Shown here one piece after another: positions 59,415 to 64,000 of a stretch of 64,000 nt of DNA. Origin of the DNA: a candidate division LCP-89 bacterium (GTDB lineage Bacteria; Electryoneota; B3-LCP); NCBI GenBank assembly GCA_025774555.1, contig JALGVT010000008.1, forward strand, positions 1-64,000, given 5' to 3'. The position numbers and the translations under genes were made by a program. Each line of letters starts with the position of its first letter. Positions within the stretch are counted from its first letter, which is position 1. The notes below the pieces were generated by a model. That model ran no database searches and was not told where the DNA came from. It saw only the letters and a program-made list of their open reading frames with translations.

Positions 59415-60767
59415 ATGAAATTCTTCTCACGATCTGGAAAAGCAAAGCGGAATCGGCGGGTCGTCGTCATCGGTATCGACGGCACGCCGCATTCCTTTTT
59501 AAAGAAGCACATAGATGCCGGTGATTTCCCGCATTACAAACGGATACTGGATAGCGGCGAACTGCACCGCATGGATTCCGTGCAGCCCTGTATTTCATCG
59601 GTGGCTTGGTCCACGTTTATGACAGGAAAGGGACCTGCCGGACACCGCATTTTTGGTTTTATCGACCGCAAACCGAACCCATTTCAGATCTTTCTGCCCA
59701 ATGCGATACACATGGGCGCCAAAACCATCTGGGGGATGCTGTCGGAAATGGATCGGCGGGTGGCGGTGATCAACGTGCCGGTAACTTCGCCTCCGCAGCC
59801 GGTGAACGGCATATTAATCGGCGGCTTTCTGTCCGTGGACGTATTAAAATGCGCTTACCCGCAGGAGTTTGGGGCTGAGCTGAAAAGTTGGAATTACCGC
59901 ATCGACGCTGACGCCAACTTAGGACGTAAGGATAAAGACGCGTTTTTCGAAGATCTGAATGTGACGCTGGACCGCCGCTGGGAAGCGGCGCGCCGGATTT
60001 ACGAAAAAGAGCCCTGGGATTTTTTCCAGCTTCACGTCATGGAAACCGACCGGATCAATCATTTCTTGTGGGAACAGTACGAGAACGAAGACCCGTTATA
60101 TCACAGCCGGTTTGTCGATTTTTACAAAAAGGTAGATGCGCTGCTGGGCGAATTCTACGACCGTTCCCGGGACGATACCGAGTTCATCATTCTATCCGAT
60201 CACGGTTTCTGCACGGTGAAGAAGGAAGTGTATGTCAATCAGTGGCTGGAAGATGAGGGTTACCTGAAGTTGAAAGGGGATGAACCCAAGAACGTGATGG
60301 ATATGGCTGAGGGGACGAAGGCTTACAGCTTGATTCCCGGGAGGATTTTCCTAAATCTTGCCGGCAGGGAAGAGAACGGTTCAGTTCAACCCGGAGCGGA
60401 TGCTGAAGCTGTCAAGGTCGAACTGACCGAAGCGCTTCTTAACATGACCGATCCGGATGACGGCAGCAAGATCATCGAGCAGGTGGTCAGACGGGAAGAC
60501 CTCTACGAGGGACCCTACACGGAAGAAGCTGCTGATCTTATCGCCATTCCCTATGACGGTTATGATCTGAAGGCGAACGTGCGCCAGCCGAGCATCACTT
60601 TTAAGGGTGATCTGGTGGGCATGCACACTTTCTGGGACGCCTCGCTTTTCATTAAGGACAGGCAGATATCGGCGCAGGATTTCAGCATCTTAGATTTAGC
60701 GCCCACGATCTTCAAGATGATGGAAATAGAGCCACCTGAAAAATTCGACGGAAATTCACTGATTTAA
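59415..60767 (+). CDS. AlkP-superfamily phosphohydrolase (COG3379-like), copy 2
   Basis: This 450-residue protein is a paralogue of the 461-residue one, with IGIDGTPH (Asp22), CISSVAWSTFMT (nucleophile Ser near 61), METDRINHFLW, LSDHGFCT and a late GMHTFWD. The nucleophile is Ser rather than the Thr of copy 1. It lies 50 nt after cysC. The pair flanking an APS kinase is unusual and points to one pathway. Confidence 0.85.
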   Translation: MKFFSRSGKAKRNRRVVVIGIDGTPHSFLKKHIDAGDFPHYKRILDSGELHRMDSVQPCISSVAWSTFMTGKGPAGHRIFGFIDRKPNPFQIFLPNAIHMGAKTIWGMLSEMDRRVAVINVPVTSPPQPVNGILIGGFLSVDVLKCAYPQEFGAELKSWNYRIDADANLGRKDKDAFFEDLNVTLDRRWEAARRIYEKEPWDFFQLHVMETDRINHFLWEQYENEDPLYHSRFVDFYKKVDALLGEFYDRSRDDTEFIILSDHGFCTVKKEVYVNQWLEDEGYLKLKGDEPKNVMDMAEGTKAYSLIPGRIFLNLAGREENGSVQPGADAEAVKVELTEALLNMTDPDDGSKIIEQVVRREDLYEGPYTEEAADLIAIPYDGYDLKANVRQPSITFKGDLVGMHTFWDASLFIKDRQISAQDFSILDLAPTIFKMMEIEPPEKFDGNSLI

Positions 60768-60786
60768 CTTAAACAGCAGTAGTAAT

Positions 60787-61857
60787 TTGCAATTTAATGA
60801 ATCTGTAAAAACAGACTGCAGGCATTTTCTCGGAGACCGCCCTTGTAAGCCTCATAAAACAGAGGGCGTCCATTGTGAAAACTGCGATCATTATGAAAAG
60901 ATAACTCGGCGCATCCTGATTATTAAGCTGGGCGCAGTGGGGGACGTTATCAGAACTACTCCCTTGCTTCATGTTTTGGGCGGCAAAGGCGTCCATATAA
61001 CCTGGCTGACAGAGACACCGGAGATTCTGCCTTCGGACCGGATCGATAGAATATTTAAACTGGATGCTGTCAGTTTGGCGTTTCTGCAGGCGGTTTCTTT
61101 CGACGCCTTATACAATTTAGATAAAGATCCGCAGGCGATTGCGCTGGCGAAGCTGGTTCAAGCTGAAGAGAGATTCGGGTTCACGATGGAGGACAGCGTC
61201 TGCCGCCCGCTGGACGAACGCTCGCATGACAAATGGATGACCGGGCTCTTCGATGATCTGAACCGAGCGAACAAATTCAGCTACCCGGAAGAGATATTTG
61301 CTATGTGCGGATTGAAATTCCGGGGAGAGAAGTACATTGTCCCGCTGGATGATTCGCCGCGCTTTGAACTCGATCTGCCGCACCCGATAATCGGGATGAA
61401 CACGGGGTGCGGAGCGCGCTGGGTATCGAGGTTATGGAAGGTCGATAACTGGATTGAGCTGGCAAAGCTGCTTCAGCGGCGGGGGTACGGCGTTCTTCTG
61501 CTGGGCGGACCAGACGAAGATGCGAGAAACCGCGAAATCGCTCTGGCAAGCGGAGCGATGTACCTGGGCACCTTCCCGCTTCAGCGTTTCCTGCATCTGG
61601 TCAACGAAGCGGATCTACTGATTACCGGCGTAACGATGGCGATGCATATCGGCATCGGTCTGGGAAAGCGCATGGTTCTACTGAACAATATTTTCAATCG
61701 CAACGAATTTGAGATGTATGGTTTGGGCAGTATCATCGAACCTGACGTGGACTGCCTGGGTTGCTTCAAGGCGGTTTGCGACCTGGATTGTATGAACATG
61801 ATTGAGCCGCGCGAGGTATTTGAAGCTCTTGAAGCGGAAATCGAGAAATTGAAATAG
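60787..61857 (+). CDS. GT9 heptosyltransferase-like glycosyltransferase with N-terminal Cys4
   Basis: This 356-residue GT-B glycosyltransferase of the WaaC/WaaF type has ILIIKLGAVGDVIRTTPLL, GMNTGCGARW, LLLGGPDEDARN and a C-terminal Cys cluster. The N-terminus carries CRHFLGDRPC and HCENCDHY, a likely metal-binding Cys4. No in-frame ATG precedes the conserved region, so TTG at 60787 is taken as start; confidence in the start is moderate. It probably adds a sugar to a surface glycan. Confidence 0.88.
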   Translation: MQFNESVKTDCRHFLGDRPCKPHKTEGVHCENCDHYEKITRRILIIKLGAVGDVIRTTPLLHVLGGKGVHITWLTETPEILPSDRIDRIFKLDAVSLAFLQAVSFDALYNLDKDPQAIALAKLVQAEERFGFTMEDSVCRPLDERSHDKWMTGLFDDLNRANKFSYPEEIFAMCGLKFRGEKYIVPLDDSPRFELDLPHPIIGMNTGCGARWVSRLWKVDNWIELAKLLQRRGYGVLLLGGPDEDARNREIALASGAMYLGTFPLQRFLHLVNEADLLITGVTMAMHIGIGLGKRMVLLNNIFNRNEFEMYGLGSIIEPDVDCLGCFKAVCDLDCMNMIEPREVFEALEAEIEKLK

Positions 61858-61973
61858 GCAGACTGTCTGTGAAAGATTTCACGGGGAAGGCTGTTATCAT
61901 CAGCGAAATTCCTTGACTTTAAGATTTGGGTTTATTAAATTTAGCCTGATCTTCCAAAGCATTTTTAACAGAT

Positions 61974-63056
61974 TTGAATATAGAGACTGAATATAGCCAG
62001 AAGACGAGGGAGGAATTAAAGGGAAGAGCAGTGCTCGTCACAGGCGCGGACGGTTTCATCGGGTCACACCTGACCGATGCTCTGACTGCCCTCGGCGCGG
62101 ACGTTTCCGTCCTGGTACATCGCAACATTGATCAGCTTAAACGGATAGGACATCTGGCAGACCGCGTTCGATTCTGCCGCGCCGATGTGCAGAATTATAC
62201 GGAAGTCTTCGAGGTTATCAACCGGCTGCCAAAAAAATCAGAAGCGGTTATCTTTCACTTAGCAGCTCACACACACGTTGGGGATTCATGGGAACACCCT
62301 GAAGAGACACTGAAAACCAACGTACTGGGCACGTTGAACCTGCAATGGGCTATCCGCGAATCCAATCTCGAGCTTCATAAGTTCTGCTACACTGGATCAT
62401 CCGAGGAATACGGCAGTTACGATTCATTAAAGGCGGCGGGGCACCGACATGTGCAAAGCGACCGGATATTCCTGGATGAGACTGCTTCTTTAAATCCCAA
62501 AAGCATCTATGCCACCAGCAAAGTCGCCGCCGATTTCCTGTCGCGGAATTTCTTCGACGCATACGGCACCCCGTCCGTTGTGGTTAGGATGTTCAATATT
62601 TTCGGTCCCCTGCAGAACCCTCGATTCATCACTGGAACGGTGATAACTCAGGCGTTGTGCCGGGATTTAGTCGAGATCGGAAGCCCGTACGGCAAGAGGG
62701 ATTTCAGCTACGTTGATGACGGTGTGCGGGGGTTGTTGAGGAGCACGCTGTTCGGCGAGCCGGGTGGATTGTACGTGCTGGGGAAAGGTGAGAATATTTC
62801 CATAGGAGATTGGGCGAAACTCATCCTGGAAATCGGTCGTGAAAACAAGATCTGGGGTGAACGCAGATTAGTGACCCGCGAAGATCGTTTCCGTCCGGGG
62901 AGAACCGACGAAGCCGAACTATTAGCCGATTCAACGCGGCTGAAAGAAATCTGCGGTTGGGAATCTGAAGTAAGTTGGGAAGAGGGTATTTTAAAAACCA
63001 TTCACTGGTACGCTGAGAACCGTTCTTTTTGGGAGACACAGGTAGATTGGCAGTAA
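61974..63056 (+). CDS. NAD-dependent sugar epimerase/dehydratase (SDR)
   Basis: This 360-residue extended SDR has TGADGFIGSHL, HLAAHTHVGDSW, SSEEYG and the catalytic YATSKVAAD, like GDP-mannose 4,6-dehydratase or dTDP-glucose dehydratase relatives. It starts with TTG at 61974 in this reading. It lies 117 nt after the GT9 gene and six before the GT2. It should supply a modified nucleotide sugar for the cluster. Confidence 0.88.
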   Translation: MNIETEYSQKTREELKGRAVLVTGADGFIGSHLTDALTALGADVSVLVHRNIDQLKRIGHLADRVRFCRADVQNYTEVFEVINRLPKKSEAVIFHLAAHTHVGDSWEHPEETLKTNVLGTLNLQWAIRESNLELHKFCYTGSSEEYGSYDSLKAAGHRHVQSDRIFLDETASLNPKSIYATSKVAADFLSRNFFDAYGTPSVVVRMFNIFGPLQNPRFITGTVITQALCRDLVEIGSPYGKRDFSYVDDGVRGLLRSTLFGEPGGLYVLGKGENISIGDWAKLILEIGRENKIWGERRLVTREDRFRPGRTDEAELLADSTRLKEICGWESEVSWEEGILKTIHWYAENRSFWETQVDWQ

Positions 63057-63061
63057 ATCAG

Positions 63062-64000
63062 ATGACTGACACTGAAGCAGAATACGAATTTGAAGTTTCC
63101 GTGGTTATGCCCTGTCTGAACGAGGAACAGACTGTGGGCACGTGCATCCGCAAAGCCCTGGAGACCATAAAAAAACTCGGCATCAATGGCGAAGTCGTTA
63201 TCTCCGATAACGGTTCCACGGATCGCTCGGTTGAAATATCCGAGGAGTTGGGCGCCCGCGTGGTGCATCAGCCCTTGAAGGGATACGGAAATGCTTATAT
63301 TAAGGGGCTTTCAGAGGCGCAGGGTAAGTTCATCGTCATGGCTGATAGCGATGACAGTTACGATCTGACCGATCTTGAACGATTCATTACACCGTTGCGC
63401 GAAGGCTACGACATGGTGATGGGATCGCGCCTGAAGGGCGAGATCAAATCCGGCGCCATGCCCGGACTGCACCGCTTCGGTAATCCGGTTCTGTCCAGGT
63501 TTCTTAACCTTATCTATAAAACCGGTATGAGCGACGCTCATTGCGGTATGCGTGCCTTCACTAAAAAGGCGCTGGAGAAGATGCATCTGCAGACCGCAGG
63601 GATGGAATTTGCGTCGGAGATGGTGGTCAAGGCAGCCAAGGCAAAGCTGAAGATTACCGAAATCCCAATTACACTGCACCCGGACGGCAGGAACCGCCCT
63701 CCTCATCTGCGCACTTTCACTGACGGCTGGCGTCATCTGCGCTTTATCTTGATGTACAGCCCGCATCATCTCTTCGGTTATTTCGGCATGATCCTTTTCC
63801 TGGTAGGCGCAGCTCTTTTCGCCGCTTATATATTCGAGGCTCTTGACCTTCGCCTGGGGCTTATCGGCGGATTCTTCGCCTTAACCGGCTGGGTGATCAG
63901 CCGTTTCGGATTATACGGGAGAGCGCATCAGTTCACGCTGGAATTTCCCGATTGGGATCTGCCCTTGCAGAGATATTTTAAGAAATTCAGTCTGGAGAGG
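63062..64000 (+). CDS. GT2 polyprenyl-phosphate glycosyltransferase (partial)
   Basis: The frame is open from ATG at 63062 to the window end (313 codons). It has the GT2 motifs VVMPCLNEEQTVG, SDNGSTD, ADSDDSYD and GMRAFTKKAL. Two hydrophobic segments (residues about 235-280) follow, as in DPM-type transferases that load a sugar on polyprenyl phosphate. The C-terminus is cut by the window. It is the last visible gene of the glycan cluster. Confidence 0.88.
   Translation, partial: MTDTEAEYEFEVSVVMPCLNEEQTVGTCIRKALETIKKLGINGEVVISDNGSTDRSVEISEELGARVVHQPLKGYGNAYIKGLSEAQGKFIVMADSDDSYDLTDLERFITPLREGYDMVMGSRLKGEIKSGAMPGLHRFGNPVLSRFLNLIYKTGMSDAHCGMRAFTKKALEKMHLQTAGMEFASEMVVKAAKAKLKITEIPITLHPDGRNRPPHLRTFTDGWRHLRFILMYSPHHLFGYFGMILFLVGAALFAAYIFEALDLRLGLIGGFFALTGWVISRFGLYGRAHQFTLEFPDWDLPLQRYFKKFSLER

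Overview
The window most likely comes from an uncultivated, anaerobic or fermentative Gram-negative bacterium of the FCB (Fibrobacteres-Chlorobi-Bacteroidetes) superphylum. The evidence is indirect: secreted proteins end in a Bacteroidetes/FCB-type C-terminal sorting domain (PNPFN...GIYIYRL...K), lipoproteins are numerous, a KDO transferase and a beta-barrel porin imply an outer membrane, and ferredoxin-dependent 2-oxoacid oxidoreductases, pyruvate phosphate dikinase and an acyl-phosphate/kinase pair imply anaerobic 2-oxoacid metabolism. There is no rRNA, so the phylum cannot be fixed from this sequence. Most genes are chromosomal housekeeping or accessory metabolism; no prophage, plasmid, integrase or CRISPR array was seen.

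Layout. 0-1.3 kb: tRNA-Ser(CGA) flanked by pieces of a broken second tRNA-Ser, then tadA. 1.3-4.6 kb (+): trxB, a ZU5-like lipoprotein and a sorting-domain protein. 4.8-9.1 kb (-): an orphan sucC-like gene and ppdK. 9.3-13.3 kb (-): larC, waaA, a methyltransferase and a polysaccharide deacetylase in overlapping order. 13.4-16.9 kb (-): korABC plus a ThiF-like gene. 16.9-20.9 kb (-): iorAB, a small membrane protein and two related lipoproteins. 21.4-28.5 kb (-): an NTF2-like protein, a membrane protein, a DASS transporter, two phosphate acyltransferase genes, butyrate kinase and a crotonase. 28.7-32 kb (-): GNAT-like, a degenerate isopropylmalate-dehydrogenase-like protein and a HisC-like aminotransferase. 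32-39.3 kb (-): M16 protease, glgC, a HEPN/MNT pair, deoC, a EutN-type microcompartment vertex protein and a phosphohexomutase. 39.3-39.8 kb: gene debris. 40-43.3 kb (-): cheX, cheY, GDP-fucose synthase and gmd. 43.8-50 kb: dodecin, a phosphoesterase, a porin and a large secreted protein. 50.2-53.6 kb (+): pgi, a PHP phosphoesterase and a DegT aminotransferase. 53.6-57 kb (+): a REP-associated transposase (RAYT), mltF and a DUF3800 protein. 57.2-64 kb (+): a surface-glycan-like cluster (two AlkP-superfamily enzymes around an APS kinase, a GT9, an SDR and a GT2 cut by the window end).

How the genes fit together. KorABC and IorAB can convert 2-oxoacids to acyl-CoAs; the phosphate acyltransferases and butyrate kinase can turn acyl-CoA into acid plus ATP; the crotonase and DASS carrier fit the same theme. 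Phosphohexomutase, EutN and DeoC form a small operon suggesting sugar-phosphate cleavage linked to a microcompartment. Gmd/Fcl, WaaA, the deacetylase and the 57-64 kb cluster make surface glycans.

The most distinctive non-coding feature is a REP/RAYT system: many intergenic hairpins carry an invariant GTAG at the 5' foot (read as CTAC on the other strand) while their arms differ. One such unit, identical over 29 nt to an intergenic copy, lies in frame inside the sorting domain of the 892-aa secreted protein. Two fold-back MITE-like elements with shared ends, scattered tails of decayed sorting-domain proteins, an IS5/IS1182-type transposase remnant and the exploded tRNA-Ser copy point to a genome shaped by small palindromic insertions.
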